18,353 nt of DNA, from assembly GCA_012974315.1 (NCBI GenBank), contig JAAXQI010000108.1, positions 1 to 18,353 on the forward strand, given 5' to 3'. This stretch comes from Desulfobacterales bacterium (GTDB lineage: Bacteria > Desulfobacterota > Desulfobulbia > Desulfobulbales > BM004). This document shows, piece after piece, positions 1 through 6,780 of the stretch. Position 1 is the stretch's first letter. Every line of letters starts with the position of its first letter. The position numbers and the translations under genes are program-made. A model generated the notes under the pieces. That model had not been told where the DNA came from and ran no database searches. It saw only the letters and a program-made list of their open reading frames with translations.

Positions 1-34
1 TGGTCAGGGCGGTGGAGGTGGTGGCAACCGCTAA
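1..34 (+). CDS. C-terminal end of a glycine-rich protein (partial)
   Basis: The frame beginning at base 2 reads Gly-Gln-Gly5-Asn-Arg and stops at TAA 32-34; the start lies left of the window. A perfect terminator follows about 60 bases later, which fits a real gene end. Glycine-rich tails of this kind are common on small bacterial RRM-type RNA-binding proteins, but nine residues cannot establish the family. Confidence 0.5.
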   Translation, partial: GQGGGGGGNR

Positions 35-96
35 TTGCCGGAATTTTATGATATTTTATACACACAGACACTGAATCTTTGAGTCTGTCAGAATAG

Positions 97-123
97 AAAA
101 GCGGACAGTTGTCCGCTTTTTTT
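97..123. terminator. Bidirectional rho-independent terminator
   Basis: AAAAGCGGAC (97-106) and GTCCGCTTTT (111-120) form a perfect 10-bp stem with a 4-base loop, followed by more T to 123. The A-run on the left makes it work in both directions, serving the glycine-rich gene (+) and the MFS gene (-), whose stop is at 211. Confidence 0.85.
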
Positions 124-210
124 ATGGCCTTATTCAAGTGAAGGAAAGGAGACTTCGGAGATGCATACCAACAATGACAGGCAGACAGACAGTCTCCTGA
201 TAATCATCAA

Positions 211-1401
211 TTATGACATTGTTGCAGTGTCGCGCCTGCTTTTACCCCAGATAATTGATGCCAGGATTACAACCAACAGGGGAATTAAGCCCAGGTTGAC
301 CATCTGCCAGCCGTAGCTGTTTTGCAGAGCCCCGGCCGAAAGTGATGATAGAGCCACAGTGGAAAATACGATAAAATCATTTAATGCCTGGGTTTTGGCC
401 CGTTCCTCAGGAGAGTAGGTTTCGGTAAGCAGGGTCGTGGCGCCAATGAAAAGAAAGTTCCAGCTGATTCCCAGAAAGAGTAAAGCTGTCCAGAAATGGG
501 CCACACTGCTGCCGGCCAGATTGACAGCGACGCAGGCAACACCCAGAATACCTCCTGCAAGCATAATGTTAAGCACCCCGTATCGTTTAATCAGGCCTCC
601 TGTGAAAAAGGCCGGTGCAAACATACCGAGAATATGCCACTGGACGACAAATGAGGTCTGGGCAAAGGGGTAGGCAAAGTGGTGCATGGCAAGGGGTGTA
701 GCTGTCATTGCCAGGACCATGACACCATAGCCCAGCATGCCGCAGACCAGCGCCACGATAAACATCGGTTGTGCAGCAATGACCATCAGTGGACGCCCGG
801 TGTTGCCGACGGAAATAGCCTCGGTTATTGGTTTGGGCGGCAGTTTGAGAAATGCCAATACCATGAAGGAAACAAGATAGATACCCACAAGTGCAGAAAA
901 GCTTGCAGCAAAGGGTGCAGTTTCGATCAAATCACGGGTCAAATTGGCCAGGTTTGGACCGACAAAAGCAGCCACCACGCCGCCAGCCATGATGTATGAT
1001 ACGGCTCGACTTTTGTATTCCTTGTCAACCGCATCTGCTGCAGCAAAACGGTAGTAGTTGCCAAAGCCGTTAAAGATTCCCACCAGCAGAGTGCCGAAGG
1101 TAAAGAGCCAGAATTCGCCTTGAATTATCCCCATGGTTGCAATAACACCGCCGCTTATTCCGAAAATACAGGCAAGCATGAAGCCCTGCTTGCGGCCAAT
1201 ACGCTCCATCAGCAGTGCTGCAGGAATAGTGGTGAACATGGTACCAATAAACTGTGCAGCCAATGGCAGGGTGGCCCATGATCTGTTTTCGGCTAACTCA
1301 AAGCCAACCAGGGCAGCAGTGGTGATAATCAGGGATGCGCCGCTCATCATAAGGGCCTGACTGATTGCCAGCAGGGGCACATTTCGTCGGAATGAATTCA
1401 T
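211..1401 (-). CDS. Major facilitator superfamily (MFS) transporter
   Basis: This is an inner-membrane secondary transporter of unknown substrate. The protein is 396 residues, the normal size for a 12-helix MFS permease, and is made of alternating hydrophobic segments in two halves. Residues 65-73 (MERIGRKQG) match the conserved basic loop between helices 2 and 3. A longer reading from a TTG at 1446 exists, but its extra 15 residues (RTCIPGFFKLRSRS) look unlike an MFS N-terminus. A promoter-like TATACT at about 1453-1458 on this strand would also put transcription start close to that TTG, so ATG at 1401 was chosen. No good ribosome site precedes either start. The gene is monocistronic, ends at the shared terminator and diverges from the DUF1858 gene. 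Family confidence is high; the substrate cannot be told. Confidence 0.88.
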   Translation of the reverse strand: MNSFRRNVPLLAISQALMMSGASLIITTAALVGFELAENRSWATLPLAAQFIGTMFTTIPAALLMERIGRKQGFMLACIFGISGGVIATMGIIQGEFWLFTFGTLLVGIFNGFGNYYRFAAADAVDKEYKSRAVSYIMAGGVVAAFVGPNLANLTRDLIETAPFAASFSALVGIYLVSFMVLAFLKLPPKPITEAISVGNTGRPLMVIAAQPMFIVALVCGMLGYGVMVLAMTATPLAMHHFAYPFAQTSFVVQWHILGMFAPAFFTGGLIKRYGVLNIMLAGGILGVACVAVNLAGSSVAHFWTALLFLGISWNFLFIGATTLLTETYSPEERAKTQALNDFIVFSTVALSSLSAGALQNSYGWQMVNLGLIPLLVVILASIIWGKSRRDTATMS

Positions 1402-1492
1402 AGAGCGGGAGCGTAATTTGAAAAATCCAGGAATGCAAGTCCTCAAATGAAAATAGTATACCTTCCTGCTTGACCTAAGTCATTTCGCTTCT

Positions 1493-1521
1493 GTACCTTA
1501 AAGGGTACTCTTTTTAGTACC
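1493..1521. promoter_or_regulatory. Cluster of GTACC/GGTAC half-sites in a divergent promoter region
   Basis: Three half-sites lie at 1493-1497 (GTACC), 1504-1508 (GGTAC) and 1517-1521 (GTACC). The last two are part of a perfect inverted repeat, GGTACT-N6-AGTACC (1504-1521). The cluster sits between the divergent MFS and DUF1858 genes, so it may be an operator for either or both. The regulator is unknown and the reading is inferred from symmetry and position alone. Confidence 0.35.
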
Positions 1522-1610
1522 ATCTCGGAGTCTCCCTTCGGTCGCTTACCTGAGGGGTATAAATGCATTTCTGTATATTATGGATAAAATTTCTTTAAGG
1601 AGCTTAAAGC

Positions 1611-1826
1611 ATGAAACTACATAATGATATGGGAAATCAGCCGATTAAGGAAGTGATCGAAGTCCATCCTGCAATAGGTAAAATCCTGGATAATTATGAA
1701 ATCGGCTGCATCAAGTGCAGTATAGGCACCTGTTTTCTCAAGGACGTGGTTGCAGTCCATGTCCTGGGAGATGATATTGAAGCGATGATTGAAAAAGAGA
1801 TCAATGAGTATCTTGAGAGTTTGTAA
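1611..1826 (+). CDS. DUF1858 domain protein (hybrid-cluster-associated redox disulfide type)
   Basis: This 71-residue protein matches the small DUF1858 / redox-disulfide domain family, found alone or fused to hybrid cluster, ScdA-like and other redox proteins. The family hallmarks visible are the N-terminal helix-forming part with V-H-P-A (18-21) and the Cys motif G-C33-I-K-C36. A further Cys41 lies just after it. The motif is thought to form a redox-active disulfide or bind metal, acting in the cytoplasm. The start is clear: AAGGAG at 1597-1602 lies 8 bases before ATG 1611. It diverges from the MFS gene and the next gene downstream is convergent, so it is transcribed alone. Its partner is not visible here. 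Confidence 0.85.
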   Translation: MKLHNDMGNQPIKEVIEVHPAIGKILDNYEIGCIKCSIGTCFLKDVVAVHVLGDDIEAMIEKEINEYLESL

Positions 1827-1834
1827 ACTCTGGA

Positions 1835-1905
1835 AGCACAGAGGCTAAAGGCACAGAGGTATAGAGGTGCAAAGGCACAAAGGCACAGAGGTACAAAGAG
1901 GAAGG
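1835..1905. repeat. Degenerate 8-base tandem array (GGYNCARA-like)
   Basis: Directly after the DUF1858 gene are about seven tandem units such as GGCACAGA, GGTATAGA, GGTGCAAA, GGCACAAA and GGTACAAA. They are spaced 8 bases apart with one 7-base unit at the left. It reads as a low-complexity spacer with no coding signal. Confidence 0.75.
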
Positions 1906-1955
1906 GGGGAAATAGAAAAAAATGTTTCTGGTTTTTTGGTGTTCATTTTTGGGCC

Positions 1956-2004
1956 AGCACCTAGCACCCAGCACCTATCCTTTACCTTTAACCTTTAACT
2001 TTAT
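1956..2004. repeat. Period-7 arrays (AGCACCT and TTTAACC units)
   Basis: AGCACCT, AGCACCC and AGCACCT run in tandem. They are followed by CTTTACC, TTTAACC and TTTAACT units, all in steps of 7 bases. The arrays fill the space between two convergent genes. Confidence 0.75.
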
Positions 2005-2013
2005 GCCTCTCTT

Positions 2014-2637
2014 TCATTCAAACTCCCTCTTGAATTTATCAAATTCCTGCCGTAACCTTTGCACTTCTTCCTCCAGAGCTGTTATCCTTTCATTTTCTGC
2101 GCGCACGACTATGGCAGCAGGTTCAAGCCTGGGAGCAGCCTCTTCAACCTGTACCTCGCCTGCCAGCAGGTGTGCATAGCGTGATTCTTTGCGGCCTGCC
2201 ATCCTGGGCAGCTTTGTGACATAGCCCGACTCTTCCAGTTCATCCAGGGTTGCTTCTGCCTCTGCCAAGTCCTCAAATTTGTAAGCCCTTTCTGTTCTGC
2301 CCCGCAACTCGCCAACAGTCTGGGGCCCTCTCAGCAGCAGCACCATAATAAGTGCCACCTCCCTGTTCACCAGATTTCGCGTGCCTGCAAAGACTTCTGC
2401 ATACTTTGGCACTCTGGATGAAGCGCTCAATACAGCCAGTTGTTTTTCCCGCAAACTGTCCAGAGCACGGACCACTGTTGTCTCATCAAAGGTAACAACC
2501 GGGTCACGGTTTGACTTCTGGTTGCAGGCATTGGTAAGTGCATTGAGCGACAGCGGGTAATACTCCGGTGTGGTCATGCTCTTTTCCATCAAGCTGCCCA
2601 ACACCCGTACTTCGATATCATTCAGTAAAATATTCAT
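2014..2637 (-). CDS. YceH-like protein (UPF0502 / DUF480)
   Basis: The 207-residue protein matches the UPF0502 (YceH) family along its whole length. The typical opening is present (LNDIEVRVLGSLMEKSMTTPE), as are the later N-Q-K-S-N-R-D-P motif and R-G-P-Q-T-V-G-E-L-R. The family fold is two winged-helix domains, suggesting DNA or protein binding, but its cellular role is not established. Residues from about 185 on (ENERITALEEEVQRLRQEFDKF) form a short coiled coil. ATG 2637 was chosen over the GTG at 2646 because AGGAAG lies 8 bases before the ATG but only a few bases before the GTG. The gene stands alone and is convergent with the DUF1858 gene. Confidence 0.88.
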   Translation of the reverse strand: MNILLNDIEVRVLGSLMEKSMTTPEYYPLSLNALTNACNQKSNRDPVVTFDETTVVRALDSLREKQLAVLSASSRVPKYAEVFAGTRNLVNREVALIMVLLLRGPQTVGELRGRTERAYKFEDLAEAEATLDELEESGYVTKLPRMAGRKESRYAHLLAGEVQVEEAAPRLEPAAIVVRAENERITALEEEVQRLRQEFDKFKREFE

Positions 2638-2770
2638 GGTAGACACTTCCTCTTTTGGGGTCTGTAAAGGTGCTGCTTATCATTTTGCAAAAGGGATTAT
2701 AAATTGGATTTAAAAACAATACAGCGTTTTTCGAAAGTTGCTTTAGTTCATTTATTGCTTCATTATTAAC

Positions 2771-2897
2771 AATTGTCAGCATACGAAAATGTCGTCATAC
2801 AGTACGAGATGACGATTGACAGCTGACGATTATCGTTCAACAAAACGAACGATGATTATTGGGAAACTAAACAACCCGATGATTGACAGACAGACAC
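2771..2897. repeat. Dispersed palindromic repeat, copy A
   Basis: Bases 2791-2816 match 9450-9475 at 23 of 26 positions, and 2851-2891 match 9470-9510 at 37 of 41. Copy A has about 34 extra bases (2817-2850) containing ATCGTTC-N8-GAACGAT. The shared core contains arms TTGGG and CCC(A/G)AT that can pair, followed by the tail GATTGACAGAC. There is no coding signal. Confidence 0.75.
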
Positions 2898-2899
2898 AC

Positions 2900-2960
2900 A
2901 ATTCAACATTTAGAATTGCAATTTCCTCACGCCTCACCCCTCACGCCTCACCCCTTACTT
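2900..2960. repeat. Period-7 array (AATTCAA then CTCACGC/CTCACCC units)
   Basis: AT-rich heptads (AATTCAA, CATTTAG, AATTGCA, ATTTCCT) pass into CTCACGC, CTCACCC, CTCACGC, CTCACCC and CTTACTT at exact 7-base steps. It lies upstream of the RND exporter in a stretch that is open in the exporter's frame but not protein-like. Confidence 0.75.
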
Positions 2961-3052
2961 TCCTGTTCCTTTTATCGGCTCGCTACTGTAAAGTATTAAG
3001 AATACATTCAAAAATAAACGGGCGCAATGAATTGAAAACATATCAACAAGAT

Positions 3053-5611
3053 ATGAAATCCACCCTGTTGCGGATATACGATAAGTGTATTCTTGAACAC
3101 CCGATCCTGACACTTATTGTTACCTTCGGAGTGCTGGTTTTCTTTGCCCTGCAGGTTCCCAAGTTCAAGCTGGATGCCTCGGGCGATTCACTGGTGCTGG
3201 AAAACGATGCCGATCTTTACTATCACCGGCAGATCACCGAGCGCTACCGGGCAAATGATATCCTTGTCCTGACCTATACCGCCAAGGACGATCTCTTTTC
3301 TGTTTCGTCCCTGGATGACCTTGCAAAACTGCGCGATGAACTGCGTCAGTTGGAAAATGTGAGCTCGGTAACCACCATTCTTGATGTTCCCCTGCTTCTC
3401 AACTCCGGTGTCTCACTGGGAGATCTGGCAGATGAGGAAAATATCAAAACCCTGGAAAACTCCCCCGTCGATAAAAACACAGCCCTGGCTGAATTTAATG
3501 ATAATCCCCTCTACAGCGGCAGGTTGGTTAGCCCTGACGGCAAAACCACCGCACTCCTGATCAGTCTGCCTTTTGATGAAACATACCGGTCCCTTCTGAA
3601 ACGCCGTTACGAGCTGCGGGAAAAAAAATACAATAACGATATCTTTGCCGGGGAAACCCAGGAACTCGATCAGGTTTCCCATGCCTACCGGCAGGAGCTG
3701 ACCAGGCTCATGCACAGGGACAATCAGCTGGTTGAGGATGTCAGAACCACTATAGACCGACACCGTGACCAGGCAGATCTCTATCTTGGCGGCGTACCAA
3801 TGATTGTGACGGATATGATCGCCTTTATCGAGAACGATCTTGTCGTCTTCGGGGTGGGCGTCATGTTTTTCCTGATCTTCACTCTGGCCGTTATTTTCCG
3901 CAAACTGCGCTGGGTAATACTCTCCATGCTCTGCTGTCTGTCTGCCGTCCTTGTAATGGTCGGCACCCTCGGCATGGTGGATTGGCGGGTGACGGTTATC
4001 TCCTCAAACTTTATTTCCCTGATGCTGATCCTGACTATGTCGCTCACCATCCACCTGATAGAACGCTACCTGGAGGTCCATGCCCAGTCGCCGGATGCTG
4101 ACCAGCGGACACTGGTCCTGGAAACCGTGCGGACAATTGCGTTGCCCTGCCTCTATACCATGCTCACCACCATGGTCGCCTTCGCCTCACTCCTGGTTAG
4201 CGGCATCCGGCCGGTCATTGACTTCGGCATGATGATGACCTTCGGCCTCATGATCTCCTTTGGGCTCGCTTTTGTCATGTTCCCCGCAACGGTCATGCTT
4301 ATGAAAAAAGATACCTCTGGTGCAGGTGAAGATTTTACCCATCCCTTTACCCTTGTTTTTGCCCGTATTACGGAGAAACATGGCAAAAAGATACTGGCAT
4401 TAAGTATTGTTCTGGCAGTGATCAGCACCATGGGCATCACAAAACTCAAGGTGGAAAACAGGTTCATTGATTATTTTCGGGAAAAGACGGAGATCTCCCA
4501 GGGAATGAGCCTGATAGACAGCAAGCTGGGCGGCACCACACCCCTGGACCTCATCGTTGATTTTAAAATTGAGCCAGTGGAATTTGATGCGTTCGAGGAT
4601 GACGATGACTTTTGGGAAGACGAAGAGATTGAGGAGGAACCCGATAGCTGGTTTTCCGACGTCATAGCCAGGGAAGAGATCGAAGATATCCATGACTTCC
4701 TGGAGAGCCTGCCGGAAACCGGGGAAGTCCTCTCCCTTGCTACCCTGGAAAAACTCACCACCCGGCTTAATAAGGACCAACCTCTTGACGGGTTTGATTT
4801 TTCCATACTGCTGAAAAAAACACCCCAGGATCTTAAGGAGCTACTTGTAAATCCGTATGTGTCCGAGGATATTACCCAGGCCAGATTCACCATGCGAATT
4901 ATTGAATCAGACAAAAAACTGGAACGAAAAGCCCTGCTTGAAAGGATGCGTGACCACCTGGTGAACGACCTGGGGTATGCAGATGACCAGGTGCGCTTTA
5001 CCAACATGTTCGTGCTGTACAACAACATGCTGCAGAGCCTGTTCCAGTCCCAGATCCTTACCATTGGCATCGTGTTCCTGGCCATCATGCTGATGTTCAT
5101 TGTCCTCTTCCGTTCACTCCGCCTGGCAGTCATTGCCATCATTCCAAACCTGCTGCCCGCTGTAATGGTACTGGGCGCACTGGGATGGCTCGGTATCCCG
5201 CTCAACATGATGACCATCACCATTGCCTCGATCACCATCGGTATCGCGGTTGATGATACGATCCACTATATACACCGCTTCCAGAAAGAGTTTCCCAGGG
5301 ATCGCAATTATATGGCCACCCTTTACCGCTGCCACCGCAGTATAGGCAGGGCTATGTACTATACCTCGATCACCATCATCATCGGGTTTTCTATCCTGAT
5401 TATTTCAAACTTTGTCCCAACCATCTATTTTGGTTTATCCACCGGGTTTGCAATGCTGGTCGCGTTGTTGGCAGCTCTCACCCTGCTGCCGCAGCTGCTC
5501 ATTCTCCTCAAGCCTCTGGGGCCGGAGGCCAAAGAGAACCCTCTGGGGCCGGAGGCTAAAGAGAACCCTCTGGGGCCGGAGGCCAAAGCTAATGAGCAGG
5601 AAATCCATTAA
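3053..5611 (+). CDS. RND superfamily exporter (MMPL-type, COG1033-like)
   Basis: An 852-residue inner-membrane exporter with the duplicated RND layout: one helix near residues 15-35, a large periplasmic loop, and a helix block at about 257-416. A helix at about 443-465, a second loop and a final helix block at about 660-820 follow. The second block carries the family motif G-I-A-V-D-D-T-I-H-Y. Substrates of this branch are often lipids or hydrophobic compounds; here the substrate is unknown. The reading frame is open back to 2816, but that extension translates the repeats at 2771-2960, so ATG 3053 was chosen; its ribosome site is weak. Two oddities stand out: an acidic run in the second loop (residues 514-531) and a C-terminal tail of three PLGPEAKEN-type nonapeptides (821-847). 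The gene overlaps the start of the next one by 20 bases. Confidence 0.87.
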   Translation: MKSTLLRIYDKCILEHPILTLIVTFGVLVFFALQVPKFKLDASGDSLVLENDADLYYHRQITERYRANDILVLTYTAKDDLFSVSSLDDLAKLRDELRQLENVSSVTTILDVPLLLNSGVSLGDLADEENIKTLENSPVDKNTALAEFNDNPLYSGRLVSPDGKTTALLISLPFDETYRSLLKRRYELREKKYNNDIFAGETQELDQVSHAYRQELTRLMHRDNQLVEDVRTTIDRHRDQADLYLGGVPMIVTDMIAFIENDLVVFGVGVMFFLIFTLAVIFRKLRWVILSMLCCLSAVLVMVGTLGMVDWRVTVISSNFISLMLILTMSLTIHLIERYLEVHAQSPDADQRTLVLETVRTIALPCLYTMLTTMVAFASLLVSGIRPVIDFGMMMTFGLMISFGLAFVMFPATVMLMKKDTSGAGEDFTHPFTLVFARITEKHGKKILALSIVLAVISTMGITKLKVENRFIDYFREKTEISQGMSLIDSKLGGTTPLDLIVDFKIEPVEFDAFEDDDDFWEDEEIEEEPDSWFSDVIAREEIEDIHDFLESLPETGEVLSLATLEKLTTRLNKDQPLDGFDFSILLKKTPQDLKELLVNPYVSEDITQARFTMRIIESDKKLERKALLERMRDHLVNDLGYADDQVRFTNMFVLYNNMLQSLFQSQILTIGIVFLAIMLMFIVLFRSLRLAVIAIIPNLLPAVMVLGALGWLGIPLNMMTITIASITIGIAVDDTIHYIHRFQKEFPRDRNYMATLYRCHRSIGRAMYYTSITIIIGFSILIISNFVPTIYFGLSTGFAMLVALLAALTLLPQLLILLKPLGPEAKENPLGPEAKENPLGPEAKANEQEIH
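5513..5593 (+). repeat. 27-bp minisatellite, three copies, inside the exporter gene
   Basis: Copies at 5513-5539, 5540-5566 and 5567-5593 are nearly identical; the second has one base change and the third diverges only at its end. Each encodes PLGPEAKEN or PLGPEAKAN. The unit contains GGCCGGAGGCC. The GGAGG of the last copy (5578-5582) sits 9 bases before the ATG of the next gene. Confidence 0.9.
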
Positions 5612-6158
5612 TTCGTTATATCTGTCAGGTATGAAAAAGACCGCTCTGCTTTTAATCTGTATTATACTGTTCTGGGTTACCGTTGTTCCTGCCCTGGCCT
5701 GGACAGGCAAGGTCGTTGATGTAAGGGACGGGGATGTCCTCAAGGTTTCACACCCGGAAAAGGGTGTTCTTGTAATAATGCTCTATGGCATCGATGCCCC
5801 GGATGAAAGGCAGCCTTTCTTCAAGGAGGCAAAAGAATTTTTAACAGACAAGGTGGAGGGGCAGGTCGTAAATGTCCAGGAGTTCGTTACCGGGCAGAAG
5901 GTCGTCACAGCAGTAATTTTCCATGGAGGAGTTAACATAAACGCACAGGTTCTGCAGGCAGGATATGGTTGGGTATATAAAACATACTGCGATCAGGATT
6001 TCTGCCCGGACTGGCTGACTTATGAGAAACAGGCAAGAGATCAGAAGTTGGGTTTGTGGCAGGAAGAAAATCCCATTCCGCCTTGGGAGTGGCGTAAAAA
6101 TGTACTGACAAAGATATTCAGGGTATTCTTGTGGATTCTGCCACCCTGGAGCGACTAG
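5592..6158 (+). CDS. Secreted nuclease-fold (SNase/thermonuclease-like) protein with altered active site
   Basis: The protein is 188 residues from ATG 5592, or 175 from ATG 5631. Residues 14-36 (MKK plus hydrophobic core ending PALA) are a clear signal peptide, so the mature part is periplasmic or exported. The SNase (OB-fold) domain follows: G-K-V-V-D-V-R-D-G-D-V-L, then L-Y-G-I-D-A-P at 64-70, and W-V-Y...Y-C near the end of the fold. The usual catalytic residues are not kept. The Arg before L-x-G-I-D is Met63, the Glu of D-A-P-E is Asp71, and the Y-G-R site reads G-Q-K (101-103). DNA cleavage is therefore doubtful and a binding or structural role is possible. The tail is hydrophobic (VFLWILPPW). 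ATG 5592 was preferred because GGAGG lies 9 bases upstream; ATG 5631 has no good site. Confidence 0.82.
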   Translation: MSRKSINSLYLSGMKKTALLLICIILFWVTVVPALAWTGKVVDVRDGDVLKVSHPEKGVLVIMLYGIDAPDERQPFFKEAKEFLTDKVEGQVVNVQEFVTGQKVVTAVIFHGGVNINAQVLQAGYGWVYKTYCDQDFCPDWLTYEKQARDQKLGLWQEENPIPPWEWRKNVLTKIFRVFLWILPPWSD

Positions 6159-6160
6159 AA

Positions 6161-6192
6161 AATGCATAATTTAAAGTTTACAATGCATAATT
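6161..6192. repeat. AATGCATAATT direct repeat, 21 bases apart
   Basis: AATGCATAATT occurs at 6161-6171 and 6182-6192, exactly 21 bases apart. The bases between them also fit a 7-base step (AATGCAT, AATTTAA, AGTTTAC, AATGCAT, AATTGTA). It lies between the nuclease-fold gene and the 54-residue gene and could equally be a regulatory direct repeat. Confidence 0.55.
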
Positions 6193-6223
6193 GTATTTTA
6201 CCCCTTACCCATGAGGAACTTTT

Positions 6224-6388
6224 ATGTGCTCAGAAAAAAAGAAAAAACCAAACGTGAAGGATATTGTTTCCAACCTCTCTGCGCCTATGTCTCTGACCCA
6301 AAAGATATCTCTGCTTATCAAGAATAACACCTATAAGCTGTTTAATTTCAAGAACTGCTGCGGGCATCCGGGCGAACCCGGCTGCTGA
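6224..6388 (+). CDS. 54-residue small protein with Cys-rich C-terminus
   Basis: ATG 6224 is preceded by AGGA at 6214-6217 with 6 bases between, a proper ribosome site, and the frame runs to TGA 6386-6388. The product has a lysine-rich start (MCSEKKKKPN), a middle that looks helical, and a compact end, N-C45-C46-G-H-P-G-E-P-G-C54. The terminal Cys/His/Gly/Pro motif looks like a metal or Fe-S site, or possibly a modified peptide end. I do not recognise the family with certainty. It lies between the nuclease-fold gene and an unknown 83-residue gene, all on one strand, so co-transcription is possible. There is no signal peptide. Confidence 0.6.
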   Translation: MCSEKKKKPNVKDIVSNLSAPMSLTQKISLLIKNNTYKLFNFKNCCGHPGEPGC

Positions 6389-6491
6389 CAGTCTTAATAT
6401 CAGCATCAGTTAGATGCTGGAGATTAAATAATTTTACTTTTGTCACCCTCCCTCCTTTAAACCCATTAAAAACTGAAAGGGAAAAAACATT

Positions 6492-6743
6492 ATGGACCTT
6501 GAGAAAAAACAGAAGCTCGAAGCAGAAGGGTATGTATTTGACAGCGAATTGCTGTGTTTTTTGAACAGAAAAACCGGAAAAATATTTACAAGTGCTTGGA
6601 TAGACAGTAAAAATTTGAACACTGTCCAAATAAGCATTTCCCTGCCGCATAACCCCTCTACATGGAAACTGCACCTCAATCCTGACCAGCCCCATGAGGA
6701 AATGAGAATTGCCCTGTTTGAGAAATATGGTAATACTCCGTAA
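6492..6743 (+). CDS. Hypothetical protein, 83 residues
   Basis: An unrecognised small soluble protein. AAAGGG at 6476-6481 lies 10 bases before ATG 6492. The N-terminus is charged (MDLEKKQKLEAEGYVFDSE), the centre has a two-residue-turn pattern suggesting beta strands (LLCFLNRKTGKIFTSAWI, then VQISISL), and the end is acidic and helical (HEEMRIALFEKYG). It has one Cys and no membrane segment. It is followed 37 bases later by the flavin oxidoreductase on the same strand, so the two could share a transcript. The function is unknown. Confidence 0.7.
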   Translation: MDLEKKQKLEAEGYVFDSELLCFLNRKTGKIFTSAWIDSKNLNTVQISISLPHNPSTWKLHLNPDQPHEEMRIALFEKYGNTP

Positions 6744-6780
6744 GTAGTATCATATCAAAATTTATACCGGGAGGTGACCC

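Noticed and set aside
147..198. AGGAGACT/AGTCTCCT inverted repeat
   Set aside because: Only 8 bp with a 36-base gap; chance is a sufficient explanation.
161..316. A 51-codon frame with an AGGAG site, overlapping the MFS 3' end antisense
   Set aside because: Two thirds of it is the reverse complement of a clear MFS gene and the product has no recognisable character.
2816..3052. N-terminal extension of the RND exporter
   Set aside because: It translates the dispersed repeat and the 7-base array, and the family normally starts close to the first membrane helix.
4471..5238. 255-codon frame antisense to the exporter
   Set aside because: Ser/Met/Arg-rich shadow of the exporter, a by-product of its codon pattern.
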